The notes under the pieces were generated by a model, which was not told the origin of the DNA, made no database searches, and was given only the letters and a program-made list of their open reading frames with translations. Position numbers and translations under genes: made by a program. A stretch of DNA of 64,000 nucleotides from JAVBWO01 sp036677375 (GTDB lineage Bacteria > Bacillota > Dehalobacteriia > UBA4068 > UBA4997). Numbering within the stretch: position 1 is the stretch's first letter; every line of letters begins with the position of its first letter. Positions 8,402 through 18,096 of this stretch are shown here, piece after piece. Where the stretch lies: NCBI GenBank assembly GCA_036677375.1, contig JAVBWO010000005.1, positions 1 to 64,000 on the forward strand. The letters are read 5' to 3'.

Positions 8402-10384
8402 TTAGCCGTTCAATAAGGCCAAAAAGTCCGCCTGGCTCAAAACAGGGATGCCCAAAGCCAAGCCTTTGTCATACTTGCTGCCTGGCTCGGCGCCTACCAA
8501 AAGATAGGCAGTATTCTTGCTCACGCTGCTTGCCACCTTGCCGCCCGCAGCCTCAATCATGGCTTTTGCTTCTTCTCTGGACAGATCGGGCAAAGTCCCG
8601 GTCAAAACGAAAGTCTTACCGGTAAAGATGCCGGGGCCGGCTTTACCGGCGCCTTTCATATTGACTCCGGCAGTCCGTAATTTCTCGATAAGCTTTTGGT
8701 TTTCTTCATTGGCAAACCAGCCGGTGATGCTTTCGGCAATTTTCTTGCCTATCTCCGGCGTAGCAGCCAGCTCGTCTTCGGTTGCCCCAGCAATGGCCAA
8801 AAGATCGGGGAACCGGACAGCCAGCGCCTTGCCGCCGCCTTCGCCCACATAACGAATGCCTAAAGCATTAATCAGTTTATTTAAAGCATTGGATTTGCTT
8901 TTCTCAATGGCGCTCATCAGATTTTGCGCCGATTTTTCCCCCATACGCTCCAGGGCGGCAATCTCAGCCTTACGCAAATAATAAAGATCCGCCGCGTCGC
9001 CAATGAGGCTCCGGCTCAAAAGCTGGTCCAGCAAAGAGGGCCCTAGCCCCTCGATATCCATACCCTGGCGGGAAACGAAATGCAGGATGCTTTCCCGTCT
9101 TTGCGCGGGACAACCGGCATTGGTGCAACGCCAGGCCGCTTCACCCGGCAAACGCAAAGCCTGAGAGCCGCATTCCGGGCAGATATGAGGCATAGCAAAA
9201 GGCGTCTCGCTGCCGGTACGATGCTCCGAAAGCACTCGCACAATCTCAGGGATGACGTCGCCGGCTTTGTGAATCACCACCCGGTCGCCGATGCGAATAT
9301 CCTTATTAGCAATATTATCCTCGTTATGCAGAGTGGCGCGGCTGATGGTAGAACCGGCCACCGTCACAGGGGTCAGCACCGCCAAAGGAGTCAGCACGCC
9401 GGTGCGTCCCACACCCACCAAAATATTTTCCACTTGTGTTTGTGCTTCTTCGGCAGGAAATTTATAGGCAATGGCCCAGCGGGGCGCTTTGGCAGTTGAA
9501 CCTAGTTGGCGTCTTTCTGCCAGATTGTCCAGCTTAAAGACCAGCCCGTCAATCTCGTAGGGCAGGCCGTGACGCTTCTCCTGCCAGGCAGGCAATTGCA
9601 AAAGCAAATCTTCCATGTCGCCGGTGCTCCAGTCCCGGATCACCGGCAGCTTCAAAGATTCTAAAAACGCCAGTTCCTCCCGGTGTGTCTTGAGCTCCAC
9701 GCCTTCGACGCCTAAAATATCATAAATAAAAAGCCGCAAAGAGCGGCCTTTGGTAACAGCCGCGTCCAGCTGGCGCAAAGAGCCGGCAGCCGCGTTCCGG
9801 GGGTTGGCGAAAACGGCTTCCCCCGCTTCCTCCCGCTCCTGGTTCAGCCGGGCAAAATCCTCTTTTGCCATATAAACCTCGCCCCGCACAGCCAAATAAG
9901 GCAGCTTTTCCGGCAGGGTATGGGGCAAATCTTTGATGGTACGGCAATTGGCGGTGACATTCTCTCCCACCAGACCGTCGCCTCGGGTAGCCGCCATGAC
10001 CATTTCGCCATGGCGATAGGTAACAGCCACCGTCAGCCCATCGATCTTGGGTTCCAAAAGATAAAGGCAGTTCACACCCGCCACATTCCCTACCCGTCGC
10101 TTAAAATCCCGCAGGTCGTCCGGGCCAAAGGCATTGGCTAAGGAAAGCAGGGGCGTTCGGTGTTCTACCGGGGCAAAACGGGGATCGGCTGCGCCGCCCA
10201 CCCGCTTCGTCGGGCTGTCTGCGAAAGCATATTGTGGATAGTCCTGCTCCAGTTCCCACAGCTGCCGTACCAAAGCGTCATATTCCGCGTCGCTGACCGT
10301 GGGAGCATCCTTTTGATAATAGGCCCTGTTATGCTCCGCAATGATCTTGCGCAGCGCCTCCATTGTCTTTTGGATGTCATCCAT
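8402..10384 (-). CDS. ligA: NAD-dependent DNA ligase
   Basis: LigA seals nicks in replication and repair using NAD+. The 660-residue protein has the normal order of domains: an N-terminal NAD-binding domain, adenylation domain with the nucleophilic lysine in LEPKIDGLTV (about residue 113), OB fold, a C4 zinc finger (CPECG ... CTNAGCPAQ, about 400-425), helix-hairpin-helix repeats and a C-terminal BRCT domain ending in ALLNG. AAAGGGGAG precedes the ATG. It follows pcrA by 18 bases, the common pcrA-ligA pairing in Firmicutes, so the two are almost certainly co-transcribed. All key residues appear intact. Confidence 0.97.
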   Translation of the reverse strand: MDDIQKTMEALRKIIAEHNRAYYQKDAPTVSDAEYDALVRQLWELEQDYPQYAFADSPTKRVGGAADPRFAPVEHRTPLLSLANAFGPDDLRDFKRRVGNVAGVNCLYLLEPKIDGLTVAVTYRHGEMVMAATRGDGLVGENVTANCRTIKDLPHTLPEKLPYLAVRGEVYMAKEDFARLNQEREEAGEAVFANPRNAAAGSLRQLDAAVTKGRSLRLFIYDILGVEGVELKTHREELAFLESLKLPVIRDWSTGDMEDLLLQLPAWQEKRHGLPYEIDGLVFKLDNLAERRQLGSTAKAPRWAIAYKFPAEEAQTQVENILVGVGRTGVLTPLAVLTPVTVAGSTISRATLHNEDNIANKDIRIGDRVVIHKAGDVIPEIVRVLSEHRTGSETPFAMPHICPECGSQALRLPGEAAWRCTNAGCPAQRRESILHFVSRQGMDIEGLGPSLLDQLLSRSLIGDAADLYYLRKAEIAALERMGEKSAQNLMSAIEKSKSNALNKLINALGIRYVGEGGGKALAVRFPDLLAIAGATEDELAATPEIGKKIAESITGWFANEENQKLIEKLRTAGVNMKGAGKAGPGIFTGKTFVLTGTLPDLSREEAKAMIEAAGGKVASSVSKNTAYLLVGAEPGSKYDKGLALGIPVLSQADFLALLNG

Positions 10385-10402
10385 ACGAACTCCCCTTTAA
10401 AA

Positions 10403-12625
10403 TCAACTTAATTTTTTGATAGGCGCATATTTTAAAATCAAGCTCTTAATCCCTTGTTCCGGAAATGCCACCATAATCTCGGCGTCGTCACCTTTGCCCT
10501 TGACCTGCACTACCACGCCGTTGCCGAATTTGGCATGGCAGACCTTGTCACCCAAGGAGATCATGGCGGTATCACGGTTTTGAGACGGCGCTTCTTTTTT
10601 CATACTACCGAAAACACTGGTGCGCAACGGACGGCTATTGGAGCGGGCGCCTGCTTCACGCTGGTTGTCCCATTCCCACAAGGCCAGGCGGTGGATATCC
10701 ATATACTCCTCCGGAATCTCCTGGATGAAACGGGATTCCTTATGTTCCTCGCCCTGCCCCCACTGTACCCTCCGTCTGGCGCGGGTACAGTAAAGTTTTT
10801 CTTTGGCCCGGGTAATGCCCACATAGCAAAGGCGCCTTTCCTCTTCCAATTCCCCGTCGCTGCCTAAAGAACGGCTGTGCGGAAAAACCCTTTCCTCCAG
10901 TCCTGCCAAAAAAACAACGGGAAATTCCAGCCCCTTGGTGGAGTGCATGGTCATCAAGGAAACATAATCGTCCGCATCATCCGCCTGATCCATGTCGGTG
11001 GCCAGGGAAATCTGGGCCAGGAAGTTCTCCAGGCCGCCTTCCTCCGCCTCCAGATCAAAAGCCGCCGCCACGGAGAGCAGCTCGCCTAAGTTTTCCAAAC
11101 GGCTCTGCGCTTCTATGTTATCCATGGCTTCCAGCATAGCGCGGTAGCCGCTTTCCGCCAGCACTTTATCCAGAATGGCCACCACCGGCGTTTCTGGGGT
11201 ATAGCTGCGCCAGCTCTCCACCATTTGGTAAAAGGCAATTAAACCGCGGCGGGCGGAACCGCTCAGAGCATCCAGGGCCTTTTCCTGGGACAGCTGACCG
11301 TAAATACCGCCGCCTTCGGCATTGGCATTGACTTCCAACTGAGCGATGGAAGAAGCGCCAATGCCCCGCTTAGGCTCGTTCACGATCCGCAGCAGGCTGA
11401 TATCGTCATGCGGATTCATAATGATCCGCAAATAGGCCAGGATATCCTTGATCTCCTTACGTTCGTAGAATTTCAGACCGCCGAAGATCTTATAAGGGAT
11501 GCCGAATTTGATGAACGCCTCTTCCAAAGCGCGGGATTGGGCATTGGTACGATAGCAGATCGCGCAATCTTTGTATTGCCGGCTGCCTTCGGACTTGAAC
11601 CGATAAATGCTTTCCACGATGAAGAGGGCTTCCGCCCGTTCATCGGTTAATTCATAGTAGGAAATACTTTCCCCCGCCGGGGCTTCCGTCCACAGTTCCT
11701 TGGGCTTCCTGGCATAGTTATGAGCAATAAGCGCATTGGCCGCATTGAGGATATTACCGGTAGAACGGTAATTTTGCTCCAGCTTGATCACGGCAGCGTC
11801 GGCATAATCCTTCTCAAAATCCAGGATATTTCTGATATCCGCTCCCCGCCAACCATAAATGGACTGATCGGGGTCACCCACCACGCAAAGATTGCGGGAA
11901 GCCGCCGCCAGCATCTGTACCAATTGGTACTGGCTGTGGTTGGTATCCTGATATTCATCCACCAGAATATAGCGAAACAATTGCTGATAGGACGCTAAGA
12001 CCTCGGGCTGACGGCGGAACAGTATCACCGTATACATGATGAGATCGTCAAAATCCAAAGCGTTATTGGCCAAGAGCCGTTTCTGATATTCGGCGTAGAC
12101 CCGGGCAGTCTGATGCTCCCAGTCATTGCCGGCTAAATGAGCCGCGGCTTCTGCGGTGCGCAGCTCGTTTTTATGGCGGCCGATATAAGAACCAACGGCT
12201 CTGGGCGCGAATTCTTTATCATTCAATCCCATTTCCCCTATGACTTTCTTCAACAGCACCTGCTGGTCGCTGTCATCATAGATCACAAAATTTTTGTCAA
12301 AAGGACAATATTGGCTTTCCCGGCGCAGGAGGCGAACACAAATGGAATGAAAGGTTCCAACCCACATCTGCCTGCAGGCCTCTCCCGCAATGAGGGAAAG
12401 CCGGTTTTTCATTTCTCCCGCCGCTTTGTTGGTAAAGGTAAGAGCCAGGATATGCCCCGGCCAAACTCCTTTTTCGGCAACCAAATAAGCGGCCCGGCTT
12501 ACCAAGACCTTCGTTTTGCCGGAGCCGGCGCCCGCCAATATCAATGAAGGGCCTTCCGTAGTGGTGACGGCCCTGATCTGAGCCTCGTTTAATCCGTTCA
12601 AAAAGATGGGTAGCTTATTTTCCAT
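10403..12625 (-). CDS. pcrA: ATP-dependent DNA helicase PcrA (UvrD family)
   Basis: PcrA is the superfamily 1A 3'-to-5' helicase used in plasmid replication, nucleotide excision repair and removal of RecA. The 740-residue protein has the Walker A motif AGAGSGKTK near residue 33, motif II DEYQDTN near 225, QNYRS, and the late motifs TMHSTKGLEFP and YVGITRAKE. The extreme C-terminus (about 680-740) has the small Tudor-like domain typical of PcrA rather than Rep. It is the first gene of a pcrA-ligA unit; a separate gene with its own terminator lies upstream. Confidence 0.97.
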   Translation of the reverse strand: MENKLPIFLNGLNEAQIRAVTTTEGPSLILAGAGSGKTKVLVSRAAYLVAEKGVWPGHILALTFTNKAAGEMKNRLSLIAGEACRQMWVGTFHSICVRLLRRESQYCPFDKNFVIYDDSDQQVLLKKVIGEMGLNDKEFAPRAVGSYIGRHKNELRTAEAAAHLAGNDWEHQTARVYAEYQKRLLANNALDFDDLIMYTVILFRRQPEVLASYQQLFRYILVDEYQDTNHSQYQLVQMLAAASRNLCVVGDPDQSIYGWRGADIRNILDFEKDYADAAVIKLEQNYRSTGNILNAANALIAHNYARKPKELWTEAPAGESISYYELTDERAEALFIVESIYRFKSEGSRQYKDCAICYRTNAQSRALEEAFIKFGIPYKIFGGLKFYERKEIKDILAYLRIIMNPHDDISLLRIVNEPKRGIGASSIAQLEVNANAEGGGIYGQLSQEKALDALSGSARRGLIAFYQMVESWRSYTPETPVVAILDKVLAESGYRAMLEAMDNIEAQSRLENLGELLSVAAAFDLEAEEGGLENFLAQISLATDMDQADDADDYVSLMTMHSTKGLEFPVVFLAGLEERVFPHSRSLGSDGELEEERRLCYVGITRAKEKLYCTRARRRVQWGQGEEHKESRFIQEIPEEYMDIHRLALWEWDNQREAGARSNSRPLRTSVFGSMKKEAPSQNRDTAMISLGDKVCHAKFGNGVVVQVKGKGDDAEIMVAFPEQGIKSLILKYAPIKKLS

Positions 12626-12713
12626 TTCCCTTTAGCCTTTCTTTCACGATAAATTATTAACCTTATGTATTTCTCCACAAGATGCTCTTTTCCTTTGTTT
12701 CCTGCGGCCAAAT

Positions 12714-12746
12714 CAAAAAGTCCGCATGCAGCCAAGACATACGGAC
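12714..12746 (-). terminator. rho-independent terminator after the YerC-type gene
   Basis: On the minus strand GTCCGTATG and CATGCGGAC pair over nine positions (one G-T wobble) around a nine-base loop, followed by TTTTTG. It lies about 50 bases past the stop of the regulator gene and separates it from pcrA. Confidence 0.75.
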
Positions 12747-12793
12747 CTTCGGTAAGTGCATTGCAAAACTATCATGTTCCCGGTAACCCCTTT

Positions 12794-13099
12794 TTATTCC
12801 TCGGCCACCTGATAACCCAAACGTTCCAAGATCAAGCGGTAGCCTTCGTTGCCATAATAAAGGGAACGCTTTACCCTGCTGATGGTAGCAGTGCTGGCGC
12901 CCGTTTCTTCTGAGATCTTGGCATAGGTTTCTCCTACTGCCAGCATTTTGGCCACGGCCAGCCTTTGAGCCAGGGCCTTAATCTCTCCAACGGTGGCAAT
13001 ATCCTCAAAAAACTGATAGCATTCTTCCTCGGTTTCCAGCTTCAAGATAGCTTCAAAAAGTGCATCCAAGAGTTCATCTTTCAATTTGCCTTCGTACAT
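12794..13099 (-). CDS. YerC/TrpR-family transcriptional regulator
   Basis: A 101-residue protein of the YerC/YecD group of TrpR-like helix-turn-helix proteins, whose genes often sit next to pcrA-ligA in Firmicutes. The DNA-binding helices are visible at about 55-90: LAQRLAVAKMLAVGETYAKI, then SEETGASTATISRVKRSL. I use the ATG at 13097-13099 because AAAGGAGGGTTTGG stands just upstream; the 20 codons before it are out-of-character extension. It is a single-gene unit with a terminator. A regulatory role is known for the fold; the target and any ligand are unknown. Confidence 0.9.
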   Translation of the reverse strand: MYEGKLKDELLDALFEAILKLETEEECYQFFEDIATVGEIKALAQRLAVAKMLAVGETYAKISEETGASTATISRVKRSLYYGNEGYRLILERLGYQVAEE

Positions 13100-13191
13100 T
13101 CCAAACCCTCCTTTAATACACTCATATATTAAAGTATAAGCATGGTATAATAATTGCACATTACAGAGCCGCTGTCAAGAGGCAAACGCAA

Positions 13192-13938
13192 TTACTCCAA
13201 TACCGCCATAGGACAGTTGGCAATACACTTGCCGCAAACGTCGCAAAACCCGACGCTCGTTAAATGCTCGGCATTTTTCAGGAGACGGTCATGGCAGACA
13301 AAAGGCGCAAAAGCATCCACTTGCAGCGCCCTTTCCGGGCAGGCCTTAATACACAAGAGGCAGCGGCCTGTTTTATGGTAAATGCAGCGGTCGGGGGCGG
13401 GAAATGGAGACGGTTCCAGTACGGCGGAGGTCAAAACTGTAGAAAAGCGGCCGGCGGAACCTTTTTCGGTAATCAGCAACCGGTTGGCGCCAAAGCTGCC
13501 CAGCCCGGCAATGGCTGCCGCACTGCGGTGCGACCACATCGACTGCAGCTTTTCGGGATCATAGGTGTGCGTGGCAGCAACGGACAGAGCCGAAAACCCT
13601 TGCTCTTTCAAGAATTCCGCCAGTTTCTGACCAACAGTATCAAAAAGATCGTTGACTACCCAATAAGCCTCGCCCCATAACGCGGAGACCGGCTCCTCCG
13701 CTTTGGCAGTCCGGGATACTGCCAAAGTAAAAGGCACAAACATGGAAATAACCGATTTGGCGTTGGGCAAAAGCTCGGTGGGGTCGCAATGCCAAGGCCC
13801 TATCGTTGTTTTAAGCGCATGATAGCGCGGGTCATCCGCGGCGGAAAAGGCACAGATGGGCGCACGGAACAAGTCGGGCCGTTCCGCTTTCGCCACCATT
13901 TCTTGCAGAATGGACAAGATTGTTTCGGAAAGATTCAC
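13192..13938 (-). CDS. QueG-like 4Fe-4S protein (epoxyqueuosine reductase-related)
   Basis: A 248-residue protein with a C-terminal double [4Fe-4S] module: CLLCIKACPERAL (about 203-215) and CDVCGKCIANCP (about 234-245). The segment before it, with HRSAAAIAGLGSFGANRLLI, matches the cobalamin-binding half of the QueG/epoxyqueuosine reductase family, but the protein is shorter than QueG and lacks its C-terminal HEAT-like part. Many anaerobes carry such paralogues of unknown substrate. I place the start at the second GTG (13936-13938), eight bases after AAGGAG; the first GTG touches the ribosome site. The reductase role is inferred from the family. Confidence 0.8.
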   Translation of the reverse strand: MNLSETILSILQEMVAKAERPDLFRAPICAFSAADDPRYHALKTTIGPWHCDPTELLPNAKSVISMFVPFTLAVSRTAKAEEPVSALWGEAYWVVNDLFDTVGQKLAEFLKEQGFSALSVAATHTYDPEKLQSMWSHRSAAAIAGLGSFGANRLLITEKGSAGRFSTVLTSAVLEPSPFPAPDRCIYHKTGRCLLCIKACPERALQVDAFAPFVCHDRLLKNAEHLTSVGFCDVCGKCIANCPMAVLE

Positions 13939-14371
13939 GACGAACACTCCTTGTAGAAAAATTGCCGTACGGATGATGGCGCCCCACCGTTATCAATAAG
14001 GATGCTGCAAAACCGCTTCCCATCATGACGTTTTGATCGATTGGAGCTGCAGGCACAGATGATCAATAATCCGCACGGATTGTCTGCGTATTGCAGGAAA
14101 CATCATATAGTTTTCACGTTTTTAAATCTGCTCTTTTATGCTTGGAGCGTATCCGCAAGCATACCTTGCAGGGCAGGACGGCTTCTTTTCACAAATGGCA
14201 GTTCCTTTCCCTCTTCATATTACGGAGGCCAGTGCCGCTATGCTAATACGAGATCCTCTTAGAGGATCTCGTATTAGCCCTAAGGCGAAAATTTCTCATT
14301 ACAATGCAAGACAAAACGCAGCCGACATGACGTCCGCCGCGTTATTCAAGCTTTGATTGCATCAGCGCCGC
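13939..14371. other. spacer between purD and the QueG-like gene
   Basis: A 433-base region with no supported gene. Its only clear structure is the 35-base palindrome at 14243-14277. Short open frames on both strands lack ribosome sites and recognisable composition. Confidence 0.5.
14243..14277. repeat. 35-base perfect palindrome with 17-base arms
   Basis: CTAATACGAGATCCTCT is followed by one central base and then by its exact reverse complement. It lies in the 433-base spacer between purD and the QueG-like gene. There is no T run on either side, so it is not a classical terminator. It could be a cruciform, an operator for a dimeric protein, or a remnant of a small mobile element. Confidence 0.85.
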
Positions 14372-15637
14372 TTATTTTTTCAGGGCTTTGTCGGCAATAT
14401 CATGCCGGTAAAAAGCGCCCTCCCAATGGATCTTACCGCAGGCTGCATAGGCTTTTTTCTGCGCTGCTTCAAAATCTTCCGCCACCGCGGTAACCCCCAA
14501 TACCCGGCCTCCCGCCGTCACAATGCCGTCGTCTTTTTGGGCGGTGCCGGCATGAAACACAACGGCTTCTTTGGCAGCCTCATCCAAGCCGGTGATCGGG
14601 TCTCCTTTTGGGTAGCTGCCCGGATAACCCGCAGCCGCCATGATCACACAGACCGCGGCTTCCTTTTTCCAAGTGATGGCAAGATCCGCCAGATTACCGC
14701 GAACCACCGCCTCCATAATATCCACCAGATCAGTCTCCAAAAGCGCCATCAGCACCTGGGTCTCGGGGTCGCCGAAGCGCGCGTTATATTCCAGCACCCG
14801 GATGCCTTGGGGCGTCAGCATCAAACCCACATACAAGACGCCTTTATAAGCCTGGTTTTGCTTTCGCATGGCATTAACGGTGGGTTGCAGAATATGGGCT
14901 TTTACCCATTCCCCCATCTCCTGAGTAAAAACAGGCGCCGGAGCATAGGTTCCCATGCCGCCGGTATTGGGACCGGTATCACCGTCCCCCACCCGCTTGT
15001 GATCCTGAACGGGCAGCATGGCAGAGACGAATTCGCCATCGGAAAAAGCCAATAAGCTGACTTCTTCCCCCATCATATATTCTTCGATCACGATCTTCTC
15101 CCCTGCGATGCCGAAGGCCTTCTCTTCCAGCATGTTGGCCACGGCGTCTCTGGCTTCCGCCTCCGTCATGGCAATGATAACACCTTTCCCGGCAGCCAAG
15201 CCGTCGGCCTTGATGACCAGGGGCGCTCCATGGCGGCTGATATATTCCATAGCCGCTTCTTTTTTATCAAAGACCTCGTAAGCGGCGGTGGGAATGCCGG
15301 AATTTCTCATCAATTCCTTGGCTAAGGATTTAGAGCCTTCCAAAGCGGCCGCCTTGCGGCTGGGGCCAAAGATCTTCAGGCCGTGCTGATTAAAAGCATC
15401 CACCACGCCAAAGGTCAGGGGCGCTTCCGGTCCCACCACCGTCAGATCAATCTTTTCGTGCAGGGCAAACTCCAATAACCCCTGAATATCATCCACCGCG
15501 ATCTTTACGCATTCCGCCAGCGAACGGATGCCGGCATTCCCCGGCGCGCAGTAGATTTTATCCACTTTGGGACTTTGCGCGATCTTCCAGACCAGGGCGT
15601 GCTCCCGCCCGCCGGAACCAATGACCAGTATTTTCAT
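14372..15637 (-). CDS. purD: phosphoribosylamine--glycine ligase (GAR synthetase)
   Basis: PurD joins glycine to phosphoribosylamine, step 2 of purine synthesis. The 421-residue product shows the N-terminal GSGGREHALVWKI nucleotide-binding loop, an ATP-grasp domain (VIKADGLAAGKGVIIA near 140-155, NTGGMGTYAPAP near 215) and the end of the grasp fold (EYNARFGDPETQ near 288). I start at the ATG at 15635-15637 with AGGGGAA upstream; the longer frame adds 24 atypical residues. It is the last gene of the purine operon, 194 bases after the purN/purH fusion, further apart than the other pur genes, so it may have extra control of its own. Confidence 0.95.
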   Translation of the reverse strand: MKILVIGSGGREHALVWKIAQSPKVDKIYCAPGNAGIRSLAECVKIAVDDIQGLLEFALHEKIDLTVVGPEAPLTFGVVDAFNQHGLKIFGPSRKAAALEGSKSLAKELMRNSGIPTAAYEVFDKKEAAMEYISRHGAPLVIKADGLAAGKGVIIAMTEAEARDAVANMLEEKAFGIAGEKIVIEEYMMGEEVSLLAFSDGEFVSAMLPVQDHKRVGDGDTGPNTGGMGTYAPAPVFTQEMGEWVKAHILQPTVNAMRKQNQAYKGVLYVGLMLTPQGIRVLEYNARFGDPETQVLMALLETDLVDIMEAVVRGNLADLAITWKKEAAVCVIMAAAGYPGSYPKGDPITGLDEAAKEAVVFHAGTAQKDDGIVTAGGRVLGVTAVAEDFEAAQKKAYAACGKIHWEGAFYRHDIADKALKK

Positions 15638-15769
15638 GAAACATTCCCCTATTTCTCTTTTCTCGGTTGCAGCCGGGAGGCCTTTCCCTCCGCTTTTTAA
15701 TCGAGCCATTTTTTCTTAACCCATGGGATCGCGGAATCAATATCCGTGCCCCGCTTTCGGCTGCTTGAT

Positions 15770-15831
15770 CTGCCACATTGCAAAATCAATCTTGAATTAA
15801 TCTTGTATCTTGCATGAATCCTGAATGAATC
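15770..15831. repeat. degenerate short repeats in the purNH-purD spacer
   Basis: The plus strand contains recurring AATC(A/T)TG-like units (AATCAATCTTG, AATTAATCTTG, ATCTTGC, AATCCTG, AATCTT) with spacing of about 7-12 bases. The copies are imperfect and end at the purNH stop. No coding potential is seen. Similar degenerate short-period tracts recur in other spacers of this window. Confidence 0.4.
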
Positions 15832-18096
15832 TTAATGTTTAAAATGACGGATGCGGGTCATCACCATGGCGATGCCATGCTCGTCACAGGCCGCTACGGA
15901 TTCTTCGTCCCTTATCGAGCCGCCGGGCTGAATCACCGCACGGATGCCGGCTTGGGCGGCCGCGTCGATGGTATCTCGGAAGGGGAAGTAAGCGTCGGAG
16001 GCCAATACCGCGCCGCGGCAGGCTTCGCCGCCCTGGGCCATGGCAATCCCGGCGGAACCGACACGATTCATCTGACCGGCGCCAACGCCCAAGGTGCAGC
16101 GATCCTTGGTAATGACGATGGCATTGGATTTCACATGTTTTACAATGGTAAAAGCAAAGAGCAGCTCTTCGATATCTTCCACACTGGGAGCAATCTTAGT
16201 GACCGTCATCAGATCTGCCGCCTTCATCCGAACTTGATCGGCGCTTTGCACCAAAAAGCCGCCGCTTACTTTTTTCACATCCATGGCATCGGCGGCCGCA
16301 TGGCTCAGCTCACCCACTTCCAGCAAACGCAGGTTCTTTTTCGCCGATAAGATTTCCCGCGCTTCACCGGAGAAAGACGGCGCGATCACCGCCTCCAGGA
16401 AAGTCTTACTCATGGCTTCCGCCGTAGTCTTGTCCACCTCTCGGTTCAAACCCACAATACCGCCGTAGGCGGAAAGGCTGTCCGCGTCATAGGCCCGTCT
16501 ATACGCCTCCCCAATGTCTTTGCCCAGGGCGGCGCCGCAGGGATTGGTATGCTTCATTACTACCGCGGCCGGCTGGTCGAATTCCCGCACCAGCTCCAAA
16601 GCGGCGTTTAGATCAACGATATTGTTAAAGGACAGCTCCTTACCCTGAAGCTGCCGGGCATTGGCGACGCAGGCGCCCAAAACGCCGGGCTGGCGGTAGA
16701 AGGCGGCGCTTTGATGAGGATTCTCCCCATAACGCAGATCCTGCAATTTCTCCCCCGCCAAAAGCATGGTTTCGGGATAGCCGGGTTGTTCCGCTACCTG
16801 TTTTTTTAAGTAAGCAGAAATATAGGCGTCGTATTCCGCCGTATGGGTAAAAGCTTCGGCGGCCAATTGCAATCTGGTCTCCCGGTCTACTTCGCCTTTT
16901 TCCTTCAGCATTGCCACGATGTCGCCATAATGCTCCGGGTTGACCACCACGGTGACATATTGATTATTTTTGGCGGCAGCACGCACCATGGAGGGGCCGC
17001 CGATATCGATATTCTCAATAGCGTCTTCTAAGGTCACGCCAGGCTTGGCAATGGTCTGCCGGAAAGGATACAGATTCACCACTACCAAATCGATGGGAAC
17101 GATGCCCTGCTTTGCCAATTGCGTCAGATGCTCTTCCGTGCGCATAGCTAAAATGCCGCCGTGTACAAAGGGATGCAAGGTTTTCACTCTGCCGCCTAAA
17201 ATCTCCGGAAAACCGGTGATCTCCGTTACATAAGTGGCCGGCACGCCCTCCCCCTGGATGGTTTTATAGGTACCGCCGGTGGAAACGATCTCATAACCTA
17301 GCGCTACCAGCTCCTTTGCCAGCTCCACAATACCTGTTTTATCGGAAACGCTTAAAATGGCTCTCTTTTTCATGCTGTCAAGCCCTCCCTCGTTTTTGAT
17401 CGTAACTTTGCCCGCTTTCAGCTCCACCCTACCTTGGGCGAAATAGCCAACCACCTGGGGATAGAGCTTATGTTCCTCCTTCAAAATAGTGGCCGCAACC
17501 TCGTCATCGTTTTGACAGTGGGAGATATCCACCGCTTTCTGAGCGATAATGGGGCCGGAATCCATACCTTCATCCACAATATGGACGGTGCAGCCGGAAA
17601 CCTTCACACCATATTCAAAAGCTTGCCGCTGTCCATGCAACCCGGGGAAGGCAGGCAGCAAAGCGGGATGGATATTGATGACCTTATTGGGAAATTCCTT
17701 TAAAAAGAAATGACCTAAAATACGCATAAAACCGGCCAGTACCACCAATTGGGCGCCGCTTTGTAAAACGGCGGCAGCAAGAGCTCCGTCATAGGCCTCC
17801 CGGCTACTGTAAGCGGCGGGCTCAAGGACCTTTGTCTTGGCGCCGTGGGCCAGTCCCCGTTCCAATGCCTGGCAATCCGGTTTATCACTTAAGACCAAGA
17901 CCACTTCCGCCGGCAGAAGGCCGGCTTCGATTTGATCTAAGATGGCTTGTAGGTTGGAGCCTCTGCCGGAAGCCAGTACGGCGATCTTGAACTTTTTATT
18001 TTCTCCCGTTTTGACCGTCTGCCCCATTTTTTCCACCTTTTTTTCTTCTATTTTATCCGTTTTCCCCGCTTTTTCTCTTTTGGGCATTTCCGTCAT
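15832..18096 (-). CDS. purNH: PurN-PurH fusion: GAR transformylase plus AICAR transformylase/IMP cyclohydrolase
   Basis: One open frame of 754 codons joins two purine enzymes. Residues about 35-235 are PurN (formyl transfer to GAR): VLASGRGSNLQ, catalytic INIHPALLPAFPG and DEGMDSGPI. Residues 242-754 are complete PurH (last two steps to IMP): SVSDKTGI, then VMKHTNPCGAA with the transformylase Lys-His pair. At the junction an internal ATG (17371-17373) is preceded by GAGGGAGGG nine bases upstream, so PurH could also be made alone as a normal 513-residue protein. The first 23 codons are Lys/Glu rich; an ATG at 18025-18027 with AGGTGG upstream is an alternative start. The purM stop abuts the annotated ATG. 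Confidence 0.93.
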   Translation of the reverse strand: MTEMPKREKAGKTDKIEEKKVEKMGQTVKTGENKKFKIAVLASGRGSNLQAILDQIEAGLLPAEVVLVLSDKPDCQALERGLAHGAKTKVLEPAAYSSREAYDGALAAAVLQSGAQLVVLAGFMRILGHFFLKEFPNKVINIHPALLPAFPGLHGQRQAFEYGVKVSGCTVHIVDEGMDSGPIIAQKAVDISHCQNDDEVAATILKEEHKLYPQVVGYFAQGRVELKAGKVTIKNEGGLDSMKKRAILSVSDKTGIVELAKELVALGYEIVSTGGTYKTIQGEGVPATYVTEITGFPEILGGRVKTLHPFVHGGILAMRTEEHLTQLAKQGIVPIDLVVVNLYPFRQTIAKPGVTLEDAIENIDIGGPSMVRAAAKNNQYVTVVVNPEHYGDIVAMLKEKGEVDRETRLQLAAEAFTHTAEYDAYISAYLKKQVAEQPGYPETMLLAGEKLQDLRYGENPHQSAAFYRQPGVLGACVANARQLQGKELSFNNIVDLNAALELVREFDQPAAVVMKHTNPCGAALGKDIGEAYRRAYDADSLSAYGGIVGLNREVDKTTAEAMSKTFLEAVIAPSFSGEAREILSAKKNLRLLEVGELSHAAADAMDVKKVSGGFLVQSADQVRMKAADLMTVTKIAPSVEDIEELLFAFTIVKHVKSNAIVITKDRCTLGVGAGQMNRVGSAGIAMAQGGEACRGAVLASDAYFPFRDTIDAAAQAGIRAVIQPGGSIRDEESVAACDEHGIAMVMTRIRHFKH

